DNA of 64,000 bases from CAYURP01 sp964447175 (GTDB lineage: Bacteria > Zixibacteria > MSB-5A5 > SM23-73-2). Position 1 is the first letter of the stretch; each line of letters begins with the position of its first letter. The stretch covers positions 32,111 to 96,110 of the forward strand of contig CAYURP010000003.1 of assembly GCA_964447175.1 (NCBI GenBank). Reading direction: 5' to 3'. This document shows positions 31,622 through 39,576 of the stretch, piece after piece. A program made the position numbers and the translations under genes. The notes below the pieces were generated by a model. That model searched no databases. It worked only from the letters and a program-made list of their open reading frames with translations, and was not told where the DNA came from.

Positions 31622-32602
31622 TTAACCACCCACACTGCGATTGAATTTCTCAACCACTTGAGCCATTTGTTTTAACTTCATAAAAGCACTCTTGTGGGGC
31701 AAAAACTCCAGCCCACAGGACGGGCTAATATATATTTTACTACTTGAGACTTTTTTACTTGCCCTCTCAAACAACTTCAAAAGCTCCTCCTCTTTTTCCA
31801 GTCTCGTGTTCCGCGCATTCAGGCAGCCCAGGATTATTTCCTTGTCAGGCATACTGTCTAATATCAAATCAAGATTCTCAGGCTTGCTGATAACGTCAAC
31901 CCCGATTCCATCCACTGGAAAATCAAAAAGTCCGGGCAATAAATCTTTTATTCCTCCGAAATAAAGATACAAATAGGTCTTAGCTTTTACGTCCCGGGTA
32001 ATGATTCCGGTTGCTTGCTTTACCAGATCGATCTTCTCAGGTGAAGAACAGAGTGACGGTTCGTCAATCTGAATAAATTCTGCCCCCACTTGTTCCAGCT
32101 TTTTCGCCTCTTTATTTAATATTTCGGCCAACTCCAGAGTGAGTTTATCTATATCATTGTAATATTCATCCTGCGACATTTTAGCAAAGGTGAAAGGCCC
32201 TGTTAAGACTGCTTTAATCTTGGTTTTCGAATTCTGTTTCAGGAATCTAAATTGTTCCACAGTGGAGTATTCTTTAAATCCCAATTTGGACTTGATGATG
32301 GGTCTACGATAGTAAACATTGTTATCGAAAAAACGAATCAAACCCCCTATTTCAAATCCCTGGATATTTCTGGCAAATGGAGTCACCAGATCATCCCACC
32401 TGATTTGCCCATCAGTGATCAGGTTCACACCTGCCTCCTCCTGCTCCTTTATCACCCTTTTGATCGTTTCCTGATAAACCTTCTCCAGGTCCTCTTCTGA
32501 GATCTTTTTCTGGTCAAACCTGTTAAGAGCTGATCTCAGATTGGGTGCTGATTTATCCTCGGTTATTTTAGGATAGCTCCCCACAACTGTTGTTTTGAGC
32601 AT
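31622..32602 (-). CDS. MetE-like paralogue lacking three zinc ligands
   Basis: A 326-residue homologue of the next gene, alignable over its whole length (VGSYPK start, VLTGPFTFAK, IQIDEPSL, SPSCGLEFLP). At the zinc site the His and Cys are Tyr212 and Tyr214 (AKTYLYLYFGG) and the Glu is Asp236; only the last Cys (Cys296) remains. A zinc-dependent methyl transfer to homocysteine is therefore unlikely with this protein alone. It may be a partner subunit, a methyl-donor-binding protein or an enzyme with another acceptor. It is the first gene of the operon, behind its own promoter, with AAGGAGTGAA before the ATG. Confidence 0.85.
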   Translation of the reverse strand: MLKTTVVGSYPKITEDKSAPNLRSALNRFDQKKISEEDLEKVYQETIKRVIKEQEEAGVNLITDGQIRWDDLVTPFARNIQGFEIGGLIRFFDNNVYYRRPIIKSKLGFKEYSTVEQFRFLKQNSKTKIKAVLTGPFTFAKMSQDEYYNDIDKLTLELAEILNKEAKKLEQVGAEFIQIDEPSLCSSPEKIDLVKQATGIITRDVKAKTYLYLYFGGIKDLLPGLFDFPVDGIGVDVISKPENLDLILDSMPDKEIILGCLNARNTRLEKEEELLKLFERASKKVSSSKIYISPSCGLEFLPHKSAFMKLKQMAQVVEKFNRSVGG

Positions 32603-32643
32603 TTCACTCCTTGAAATTTAAAAGTCTCTTCTTTCGAGTAAAT

Positions 32644-32672
32644 ATAATATATCTATTTTTGATAATTATCAA
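32644..32672 (-). promoter_or_regulatory. Promoter of the metE-like operon with palindromic operator
   Basis: On the minus strand TTGATA (32672-32667), 17 nt, TATTAT (32649-32644). The -35 box is one half of a perfect 14-nt palindrome, TTGATAATTATCAA (32659-32672), a likely operator for a dimeric repressor. Next to it (32669-32684) is a hairpin of the TCAANNTGAA family followed by ACTCCAAATATAT. Confidence 0.55.
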
Positions 32673-32703
32673 GCTGAAACTTGACACTCCAAATATATGT
32701 TAT

Positions 32704-33957
32704 CTACTTAGCCTTCAATCTCTCTTTATACAATGGGAATTTTTGACAAAGTTCCAGGACCTGTTTTCTCACCTTTTGGTATACCTCCTCGTTTCCGATA
32801 TTGGAGATCACCTCATTTATAAATGAAGCTACCTTTTTCATCTCCGGTTCCTTCATTCCCCGGGTAGTCAAAGCGGGCGTGCCTATTCTTATTCCGGAGG
32901 TTATAAATGGTTTCTGGGGGTCAAAGGGAACGGTGTTTTTGTTCACCGTAATACCGGCTTTTTCCAATGCCTCCTCCACCACCTTTCCGGTCATATTCTT
33001 TTCAATAAAGCTCACCAGCATAAGATGGGTGTCGGTTCCGCCTGATACTAAGTTATGACCGTAGTTTACTAACTCCTGAGCCAGCGTTTTGGCATTCCTT
33101 ACGATCTGGTGCTGGTATTCTTTGAATTCCGGCTTCAATGCCTCCTTAAAAGCCACAGCTTTGGCAGCAATTATATGCATCAGAGGACCTCCCTGAATTC
33201 CGGGCATAACTTCCCGATCCAGGTCTTTAGCATATTTTTTCTTGCACATAATCATTCCCCCCCGGGGTCCTCGTAAGGTCTTATGCGTGGTGGTGGTAAC
33301 AAAATCAGCAAATGGAATAGGTGACTGGTGAATTCCAGCCACGATCAAACCTGCTATATGAGCAATGTCCACCATAAGCAACGCTCCCACCTTATCTGCC
33401 ACCTCCTTGAATTTAGCAAAATCCAGCTCCCGGGGATAAGCAGACGCACCAGCAACAATCATTTTGGGCTTGGCTTCTTTGGCGATCTTCATTAACTCAT
33501 CGTAATCTATTACTTCGGTTTCCTTATTCACCCCATAGGGAACAACATTGAAAAACTTGCCTGAGAAGTTTATCGGATGGCCGTGAGTTAAATGACCGCC
33601 ATGAGAAAGATTCAGACCCAGCATAGTATCGCCCGGTTTCATCACCGAAAAATAGACACCCATGTTCGCCTGGGAGCCGGAATGGGGTTGAACGTTCGCA
33701 TGCTCGCATCCGAAAAGCTCTTTAGCTCGGTCCCGGGCTAAGTTCTCCACCACATCCATAAACTGACACCCACCGTAGTATCTTTTGCCTGGATACCCCT
33801 CGGAGTACTTATTAGTCATAACCGAGCCTGCAGCCTCCATAACCGCATCGTCCACAAAATTCTCCGAGGCGATAAGCTCCAGGGTTTCCGCCTGTCGTTT
33901 AGTCTCCCCGTAAATAGCCTCCCACACCTCAGGATCAATTTGTTTCAACATACTCAT
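32704..33957 (-). CDS. glyA: Serine hydroxymethyltransferase
   Basis: A 417-residue PLP enzyme interconverting serine and glycine with transfer of a one-carbon unit to tetrahydrofolate; this provides the methylene-THF used by the MTHFR domain encoded nearby. Family motifs are ASENFVDDAVMEAAGS, NKYSEGYPGKRYYGG, PHSGSQAN, the PLP lysine in TTTTHKTLRGPRGG, and GTPALTTRG near the C-terminus. Length is standard. GGAGTGACATAA precedes the ATG. It lies 101 nt upstream of the metE-like operon on the same strand, with a promoter in between. Confidence 0.97.
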   Translation of the reverse strand: MSMLKQIDPEVWEAIYGETKRQAETLELIASENFVDDAVMEAAGSVMTNKYSEGYPGKRYYGGCQFMDVVENLARDRAKELFGCEHANVQPHSGSQANMGVYFSVMKPGDTMLGLNLSHGGHLTHGHPINFSGKFFNVVPYGVNKETEVIDYDELMKIAKEAKPKMIVAGASAYPRELDFAKFKEVADKVGALLMVDIAHIAGLIVAGIHQSPIPFADFVTTTTHKTLRGPRGGMIMCKKKYAKDLDREVMPGIQGGPLMHIIAAKAVAFKEALKPEFKEYQHQIVRNAKTLAQELVNYGHNLVSGGTDTHLMLVSFIEKNMTGKVVEEALEKAGITVNKNTVPFDPQKPFITSGIRIGTPALTTRGMKEPEMKKVASFINEVISNIGNEEVYQKVRKQVLELCQKFPLYKERLKAK

Positions 33958-34111
33958 TTATGTCACTCCTTTTTCATTTTATACACATCTATTCTTTTGT
34001 AAAAAAAGCAGTTTTTTTACTCGTCCCTATCAATTTTTAATTAATGTAAATATTAAAAGAGATTTTGTCAAACAAAATTGTGGAGTGATAACCTTCAGAT
34101 TCACCAAACGG

Positions 34112-34490
34112 TAACACAAGTTATCTCAACTTGTGTTAATTCGACCCATGTTGGGGGCAACATGGGTCTACCTAATTTTTGATTGGCAGAAATTCCTGAA
34201 ACTGGTCTTGACAACAATTCCAACACCAACGTATGGATTTCATTTGTCTAACCACCAATTACCAACCAACCATCTACAAAAAGGGCGGAGATGAACTCCG
34301 CCCCTACGCGTAAAATCTTTTTACGTAGCCCCACCTTGCCCACAAGGTGGGGAATGGAGTGTCAACCTTCAGGTTGACTTAGCGAAGCTGAAGTCGAAGA
34401 TCCCGATCTTAGGCGGGGGTTTCGCACTCCAAAACAACCACACCCGGTATCACAGGTTGTCCCAACCTGTGATAGTCCCGCCCTGGCGGG
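34112..34490. repeat. Second array of short hairpins, no gene
   Basis: The 575 nt between glyA and rpiB contain about nine hairpins: arms TAACACAAGTT (34112), GACCCATGTTG (34143), GGGCGGAG (34283), CCCCACCTTG (34329), GTCAACCT (34361), AAGATC (34396), ATCACAGGTTG (34449) and CCCGCC (34477), all perfect. The CCCCACCTTG-GTCAACCT block is the reverse complement of a block in the first array (15809-15873), and the ACAGGTTG unit repeats one at 16028 in the same orientation. A further AT-only hairpin (GTAAAAAAA arms) lies at 33999-34020. Confidence 0.78.
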
Positions 34491-34532
34491 AAGACAAGGT
34501 GTGCTACCGAATGAGAATTAAAAGATGCTTTT

Positions 34533-34994
34533 TTAAAGAATAGTGATGGAGTCAGATGATTTTTCGTAATCAGTTATCTTTTTCACCCGCGGAATATGCC
34601 TTCCGCCTTCGAATTCTGTTTCAAGCCAGGTATCTACGATTTCTAATAGCTGATCATTTGGTGTGAACTTAGCTGAGATACACAGGACATTGGAATCATT
34701 ATGCTGCCTGGTTAATTGAGCAGCTTCCTTGCTTAAACAGGATGCTGCCCTTACTCCCTTGACCTTGTTTGCGGCTATGCACATCCCTATTCCGGTCCAG
34801 CAGACCAATATGCCCCGATTGGAGTTCTTTTTGGCAACTGATTCTCCCACTTTAATTGCGAAATCGGTGTAATCTACGGATTCCTCGGAATTAGTGCCAA
34901 AATCTTCTATCTCATACTCTTTTGATTCAAGATGGTTTTTAATCTTTTCTTTTACTTTATATCCCCTATGATCAGCACCTAAAGCGATCTTCAT
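34533..34994 (-). CDS. rpiB: Ribose-5-phosphate isomerase B
   Basis: A 153-residue RpiB/LacAB-fold sugar-phosphate isomerase converting ribose-5-phosphate and ribulose-5-phosphate. The active-site cysteine is Cys65 in GILVCWTGIGMCIAANK, and His98 in TRQHNDSNVL acts in ring opening; ALGADHRGYKVKE at the N-terminus binds the phosphate. Trp replaces the usual Gly after the catalytic Cys, a minor change. It lies at the end of the ptb-ilvE-ptb run, separated by a heptanucleotide repeat. An AGAAAGGGAACAG ribosome site precedes the ATG. Confidence 0.93.
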   Translation of the reverse strand: MKIALGADHRGYKVKEKIKNHLESKEYEIEDFGTNSEESVDYTDFAIKVGESVAKKNSNRGILVCWTGIGMCIAANKVKGVRAASCLSKEAAQLTRQHNDSNVLCISAKFTPNDQLLEIVDTWLETEFEGGRHIPRVKKITDYEKSSDSITIL

Positions 34995-35044
34995 TCTGTT
35001 CCCTTTCTATTTAGCTTTTTTGTCCGCTGACCGCCGTTGGCCGA

Positions 35045-35105
35045 CATCGGACTGCTTCTCTTTACTCTTTACTCTTTACTCTTTACTCTCTACTCTAAAC
35101 TCTCA
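35045..35105. repeat. Heptanucleotide tandem repeat (ACTCTTT-type)
   Basis: Repeated units ACTCTTT and ACTCTCT fill the spacer between rpiB and the phosphotransbutyrylase gene, and the TGA stop of that gene (35103-35105) is part of the run. Confidence 0.8.
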
Positions 35106-36008
35106 ACAGATCGCCGCTCCCAAAGCCATGGAATAAAGCTTCATCCGGGCGGTGTCTGATCTGGACAATAAAACAATGGGAGCGCCTCCACCCACCACTA
35201 TCCCTCCAACTTTGGCATCTGCCAAATAGATCAATGCCTTGACCATTATGTTGCCTGATGCTATGTCCGGGACTAAAAAGATATCGGTATCCCCTGCAAT
35301 AATAGAGTCGATTCCTTTGATCTGGGCAGATTTTTTATCTATCGCAACGTCGAATGCCAGAGGTCCATCAACTATGACATCTTTAATATCTTCCCTTTCA
35401 GCCATCTTGGTAATAACCGAGGCATCGATGGTTTCAGGCATATCCGGATTAACTGTTTCAACCGCGGTCAGGCAGGCTGCTTTTGGTTTTTTTATACCCA
35501 GCTTCTTTGCAACTTCAATTGCATTTTTCAGAATCTCCACCTTTTTAATCACGTCCGGCCTGATGTTCATTCCGCCATCTGTAACCAGCATCAGTTTTGG
35601 GTATTTTTTCACCTCGACCACGGCAACGTGAGACAGAAGCTTTCCTGCCCTTAAGCCTTTTTCCTTATCCAGAACAGCCTTTAGCAAGCCAGCAGTGGAT
35701 ACTTTTCCCTTCATCAACATATCAGCTTTTTTTTCTTTTACCAGATTCACGGCAACCTGTGGCGTAAGTTCAGGATTCTTTTCATCCACGATTTGAGCCT
35801 TGCCCGGATCTATGCCTTCATCTTTAAATATCTTTTCTATTTTATCTTTGTTGCCGATTAAAATGAAGTTTAAAATGCCTTCATTCTCTGCTGTCTTTGC
35901 TGCCTGGATTATCTCTTTTCCCTCTGCACAGCAGATAGCTAAGGTTTTTCTCTTTTTCTTCTTGACCTGGTCTAAAAGTTGAGAGAAACTTTTTATCTGT
36001 TCTTGCAT
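35103..36008 (-). CDS. Phosphate butyryltransferase-like protein (first copy)
   Basis: A 301-residue member of the phosphate acetyl/butyryltransferase family, exchanging CoA for phosphate on short acyl-CoAs so that a kinase can make ATP. Typical features are LMKGKVSTAGLLKAVLD (about 98-114), LSHVAVVE, DGGMNIRPD and the C-terminal APIVLLSRSD, all placed as in Ptb. A second, diverged copy lies 1.1 kb upstream and butyrate kinase follows in the same cluster. With branched-chain amino-acid genes around it, isobutyryl-, isovaleryl- or 2-methylbutyryl-CoA are likely substrates. Confidence 0.9.
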   Translation of the reverse strand: MQEQIKSFSQLLDQVKKKKRKTLAICCAEGKEIIQAAKTAENEGILNFILIGNKDKIEKIFKDEGIDPGKAQIVDEKNPELTPQVAVNLVKEKKADMLMKGKVSTAGLLKAVLDKEKGLRAGKLLSHVAVVEVKKYPKLMLVTDGGMNIRPDVIKKVEILKNAIEVAKKLGIKKPKAACLTAVETVNPDMPETIDASVITKMAEREDIKDVIVDGPLAFDVAIDKKSAQIKGIDSIIAGDTDIFLVPDIASGNIMVKALIYLADAKVGGIVVGGGAPIVLLSRSDTARMKLYSMALGAAIC

Positions 36009-36036
36009 AATAATTTACTTTTCTTTTATATGGAAA

Positions 36037-36960
36037 TTATTTCACGTAAGTTAACCAGCCATGCGTGTCCTTTTCCTCACCGTTTACTATGGCAAAGAAT
36101 TTATCCTGGAGTTTTTTGGTGACTGGTCCTCTTTTTCCCTCTCCCACTGGTATACCGTCAATGGATGTAATTGGCGTTATCTCTGCAGCTGAGCCGGTGA
36201 AGAAGACCTCGTCTGAAATATAAAGCGCCTCTCGGGGTATGTTCTCCTCGATCACTTTAATTCCCATCTCATTAGCTAAAGTGATAACAGTGTTCCTGAT
36301 TATTCCTGGTAAAATGGATGCGCCAAAAGGAGGGGTAATCAAGGTGCCCTCCCTGACGATGAAAACGTTCTCCCCGGTTCCCTCGCTGACGTATCCGTAA
36401 ACATCCAGGGCGATTCCCTCCACATAGCCGTGAGATTTAGCCTCAAGCTTTATCAGCTGGGAGTTCATATAGTTTGCGCCGGACTTAGCCATGGCCGGGA
36501 AAGTATTCGGAGCCATTCTGTTCCAGGAGGAGACGCACACCGAGACACCATTTTCCAAGGCACCCTTACCCAGGTAGGTTCCCCACTTCCACACTGCAAT
36601 TGTCACATCCACCGGGCAACCGGTCGGATCAACACCCAATTGCTCATACCCTCGATAGACTACAGGTCTGATGTAACACTCCTCCAATTTATTGACCTTT
36701 ATCAGATTCAATCTGGCTTGATTGATCTCCTCTTTGGAGAAAGGAATCTTCATTCGATAGATCTTGCAGGAGTTAAACAGCCTATCAGTATGAGCTTCAG
36801 GCCTGAAGCAGGCCGGGCCCTTCTTGGTCTTGTAGCATCTTTCCCCCTCAAAAAGGCTGGAACCGTAGTGAACCACGTGGGACAGAACGTGAATTTTGGC
36901 ATCGTCCCAGTTAACCAGCTTTCCGTTCATCCAGATCTTTTCAGCTTTTTCAAAAGGCAT
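36037..36960 (-). CDS. ilvE: Branched-chain amino-acid aminotransferase
   Basis: A 307-residue class IV PLP aminotransferase that moves the amino group between leucine, isoleucine or valine and 2-oxoglutarate. The PLP lysine is Lys159 (FPAMAKSGANY), matching the E. coli position. IWMNGKLVNWDDAKIHVLSH, YIRPVVYRGYEQLG, SEGTGENVF and FFTGSAAEITP are family motifs. It lies between the two phosphotransbutyrylase genes (28 nt and about 115 nt), so it probably works in degradation here, giving the 2-oxo acids whose CoA esters feed Ptb and Buk. A biosynthetic role cannot be excluded. Confidence 0.95.
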   Translation of the reverse strand: MPFEKAEKIWMNGKLVNWDDAKIHVLSHVVHYGSSLFEGERCYKTKKGPACFRPEAHTDRLFNSCKIYRMKIPFSKEEINQARLNLIKVNKLEECYIRPVVYRGYEQLGVDPTGCPVDVTIAVWKWGTYLGKGALENGVSVCVSSWNRMAPNTFPAMAKSGANYMNSQLIKLEAKSHGYVEGIALDVYGYVSEGTGENVFIVREGTLITPPFGASILPGIIRNTVITLANEMGIKVIEENIPREALYISDEVFFTGSAAEITPITSIDGIPVGEGKRGPVTKKLQDKFFAIVNGEEKDTHGWLTYVK

Positions 36961-37046
36961 CGATCCTCCTTTTCTTCTAATTCTTATCTTTAGATTCTTT
37001 CAGTTTATACATATTCAAAGAGTAAGCTGAGTTATTCTGTTCTATA

Positions 37047-37080
37047 TCCAACAACTAACCACCAACAACTAATAACTATT
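37047..37080. repeat. Heptanucleotide tandem repeat (AACAACT-type)
   Basis: Units AACAACT, AACCACC, AACAACT, AATAACT with period 7. The TAG stop of the second phosphotransbutyrylase gene (37076-37078) lies in the run. Confidence 0.6.
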
Positions 37081-37981
37081 CAATTCCGCAGCCAGCTACG
37101 CCCAATGCAATAGAAAGGAGCTTTGTATCATGGGAGTCGGCCCGGGAGGTCAAGACCACAGGTGATTTGGCTCCCAGCACAATGGCTGCACATTTAGCCC
37201 GGGCAAGTTCGGTAAGGGTTTTATAGATCACGTTTCCGCTTTCTATCTGGGGCACCAGCAAAATATCCGCCTTACCAGCGATTTCGCTTTTCAAGCCTTT
37301 GATTTTAGCTGATTCCAGAGAGACGGCATTATCCATACCAAAGGGACCATCCACCACCGCACCTTTGATCTGGCCTCTCTTTGACATCATGGAGAGGGCA
37401 GCAGCATCAACAGTGGAGGGCATTTTCTCCGGGTTGATCTTCTCAATGGCTGCTATACAGGCGACAAAAGGTCTTTTTATTCCCAGGCAATGAGCCATAT
37501 CAACTGCGTTCTGGATTATCTGGGCTTTTTCTGAAAGATCATGTGAGATATTTATAGCCACATCGGTTAACATTAAAAGTTTAGGGTAGGAGGGAATTTC
37601 AAACACCGCCAGATGAGAGAGAAGTCTTCCGGTAGTCAATCCCTTTTCCTTGTCCAGAATGGCTTTCAGAAAGTCAGCCGTTCCCACCAATCCTTTCATC
37701 ATCAGAGCTGCTTTTTTCTGGTTTACCAGCTCACAACATAAAAGGGAGGCTTTAAAACCATCGGGTTCATCCATAACCTCAAAATCATTGAGTTTGATAC
37801 TATTTTTTTTACACAGTCTCTGGATATTTTCACCACTCCCTACCAGTATCCCTCGTATGATTTTTCCCTTTGTGGCCTGGCTCAACGCCAGAAGGACCTC
37901 CTTATCCTCAGGTGCTGCCACAGCAATTTTCAGAGGCCCAATTTTTCTGGCTAATTCCAGGATTTCGTTCAGTGATTTCAT
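37076..37981 (-). CDS. Phosphate butyryltransferase-like protein (second copy)
   Basis: A 301-residue paralogue of the protein encoded at 35.1-36.0 kb, same length and domain, with LMMKGLVGTADFLKAILDKEKG, LTDVAINISHD and SPVVLTSRADS in the family positions. The two copies are clearly diverged, so they may differ in acyl-chain preference. It is the first gene of a short minus-strand run ptb-ilvE-ptb-rpiB. A divergent zinc-ribbon gene separates it from the butyrate kinase gene. Its last codon and stop run into a heptanucleotide repeat. Confidence 0.9.
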   Translation of the reverse strand: MKSLNEILELARKIGPLKIAVAAPEDKEVLLALSQATKGKIIRGILVGSGENIQRLCKKNSIKLNDFEVMDEPDGFKASLLCCELVNQKKAALMMKGLVGTADFLKAILDKEKGLTTGRLLSHLAVFEIPSYPKLLMLTDVAINISHDLSEKAQIIQNAVDMAHCLGIKRPFVACIAAIEKINPEKMPSTVDAAALSMMSKRGQIKGAVVDGPFGMDNAVSLESAKIKGLKSEIAGKADILLVPQIESGNVIYKTLTELARAKCAAIVLGAKSPVVLTSRADSHDTKLLSIALGVAGCGIE

Positions 37982-37994
37982 ATTTCTATTTGTA

Positions 37995-38022
37995 TTGACA
38001 GTTTATAAAATTACCTTATATT
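37995..38022 (+). promoter_or_regulatory. Promoter of the zinc-ribbon membrane protein
   Basis: TTGACA (37995-38000), 16-nt spacer, TATATT (38017-38022). Leader to ATG 38050 is about 20 nt, with AAAGGAGGCAAG as ribosome site. Confidence 0.65.
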
Positions 38023-38049
38023 ATATTTATAGAGATCAAAGGAGGCAAG

Positions 38050-38430
38050 ATGTTTTTTTGCCCTTTTTGCAAAACTCATTTGCCTGAGAACCAGACCTTT
38101 TGTCCTAAGTGCGGATATGCTGTGGTTTTATCCTTACAATTTTATCCTTCAATCCAGCATAAATCGCGTTATGTGCTTTTAGCTCTTCTCAGCATGACCT
38201 TAGGAATCACTTCCTGTGTGATTTCCTTCTTCCCTTACCTGTATTTTATTGGAATGGTTCTGGTTGTGCCCGCCATTGCCTTCGGTGCAATATCTCTGGA
38301 AGGAATTGCTCACAAGTTCAACGGAAAACTGATCAGATTATTCGCCATAACCGGCTTAGCTTTTGGTGTTCTGGGCTATATCTTCAACGTTCTGATTAAT
38401 TCTGAGGTGGGCACCAGTAGCGGGTTATGA
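38050..38430 (+). CDS. Zinc-ribbon membrane protein (DUF4190-like)
   Basis: A 126-residue protein. Residues 1-22 form a zinc ribbon (CPFC at 4-7 and CPKC at 18-21). Residues 37-115 contain three hydrophobic segments (about 39-60, 63-82 and 97-116) with glycine-rich turns, resembling small DUF4190-type membrane proteins. Function is unknown. It is the only plus-strand gene inside the 21-kb catabolic cluster and has its own promoter, so it splits that cluster into two transcription units. Confidence 0.85.
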   Translation: MFFCPFCKTHLPENQTFCPKCGYAVVLSLQFYPSIQHKSRYVLLALLSMTLGITSCVISFFPYLYFIGMVLVVPAIAFGAISLEGIAHKFNGKLIRLFAITGLAFGVLGYIFNVLINSEVGTSSGL

Positions 38431-38455
38431 AAGATGATTCTAATTCCGTCCTCTT

Positions 38456-39523
38456 TTAATATTCCTTTGCCTTTTCCTCTTCTTTGAGAACTCTCAAAGC
38501 GCCCCGGGTTAAAGCTTCCATCTCATCCTCTCCAGGAAATACCAGAACAGGTGCCAGGAATTTAACCCGCTCTTTGATCTTTTTAACAAAATTCCTCGAA
38601 TTAGCCATACCCCCGGTAAGAACCACAGCATCCACTTTACCTTTAAGGGTGGTTGCCATTGCCCCGATCTCTTTAGCAATCTGATAGATCATAGCCTCAT
38701 AAATCAGCCTGGCTTTATTGTCACCTCTGGTTATTCTATTCTCTATTTCTTCCAGATCATCTGTTCCTAAATGAGCTAATAGGCCGCCTTTTTTGGTGAG
38801 TCTTTCATAGATCTGGGCCCAGGTATATTTACCTGATACACAAAGTTTAGCTAAACCTGTTACTGGTATACTGCCTACCCTCTGAGGAGAGAATGGTCCC
38901 CCGTCATTGGCATTATTTACATCTATCATTTTACCTTTTAGGTGGGAGGTAACCGAGATTCCAGATCCCAGGTGAACTATAACCAGATTCAACTCCTCGT
39001 ATTTTTTACCAAGTTTTTTGGTAGTTTTTCGAGCCACCATCTTTATATTCAGCGCATGGGACAGGCTTTTTCTGGGAAGCTCTGGCAAACCGGATATCCG
39101 GGCAACCGGAGGGAACTCGTCCACCGAAACCGGATCCACTATAAAGGCAGGAATACCAGTTCTTCTGGTTAAATCGTGTGCCAAAAGGCACCCCAGGTTG
39201 GAGACGTGATCTGCCTGAACATTGCCGGATTTAACGTCAGATAACATTCTCTGGTTTACCCGATAGGTACCGCTGAAAAGAGGTTTGAATGGACCACCCC
39301 GACCTACCACAGCGGAAAGATTTTCAATTTCTATTTTGTATTTCTTCAGGAATTTTAAAATTAGTTTTTTTCTATAGGCCAGCTGATCAATAGTCCTATC
39401 AAAAGATGATAAATCAGCAGGATTGTGGCGAATAGTCTCCACCCTAATTGGCTTTTCGTTCTCATAGATCGCCACTTTGGTTGAGGCAGCACCCGGGTTA
39501 ATGCTTAATATTCTATGTTTCAT
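38456..39523 (-). CDS. buk: Butyrate (branched-chain fatty acid) kinase
   Basis: A 355-residue acetate/butyrate kinase of the ASKHA fold, making ATP and a free acid from an acyl phosphate. INPGAASTKVAIYENE (7-22) is the first phosphate loop; VVGRGGPFKPL, LGCLLAHDL, IVHLGSGISVTSH and VDAVVLTGGMANS are butyrate-kinase-type motifs. It pairs with the phosphotransbutyrylases next door. In an amino-acid-degrading cluster the likely acids are isobutyrate, isovalerate or 2-methylbutyrate, giving substrate-level ATP. It ends the long HMG-CoA synthase-to-buk run. Confidence 0.95.
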   Translation of the reverse strand: MKHRILSINPGAASTKVAIYENEKPIRVETIRHNPADLSSFDRTIDQLAYRKKLILKFLKKYKIEIENLSAVVGRGGPFKPLFSGTYRVNQRMLSDVKSGNVQADHVSNLGCLLAHDLTRRTGIPAFIVDPVSVDEFPPVARISGLPELPRKSLSHALNIKMVARKTTKKLGKKYEELNLVIVHLGSGISVTSHLKGKMIDVNNANDGGPFSPQRVGSIPVTGLAKLCVSGKYTWAQIYERLTKKGGLLAHLGTDDLEEIENRITRGDNKARLIYEAMIYQIAKEIGAMATTLKGKVDAVVLTGGMANSRNFVKKIKERVKFLAPVLVFPGEDEMEALTRGALRVLKEEEKAKEY

Positions 39524-39576
39524 AATTTGAGAAATTCAGGGTTTTTTTCGAACTTCACCCTGATCAATTTAATTTG

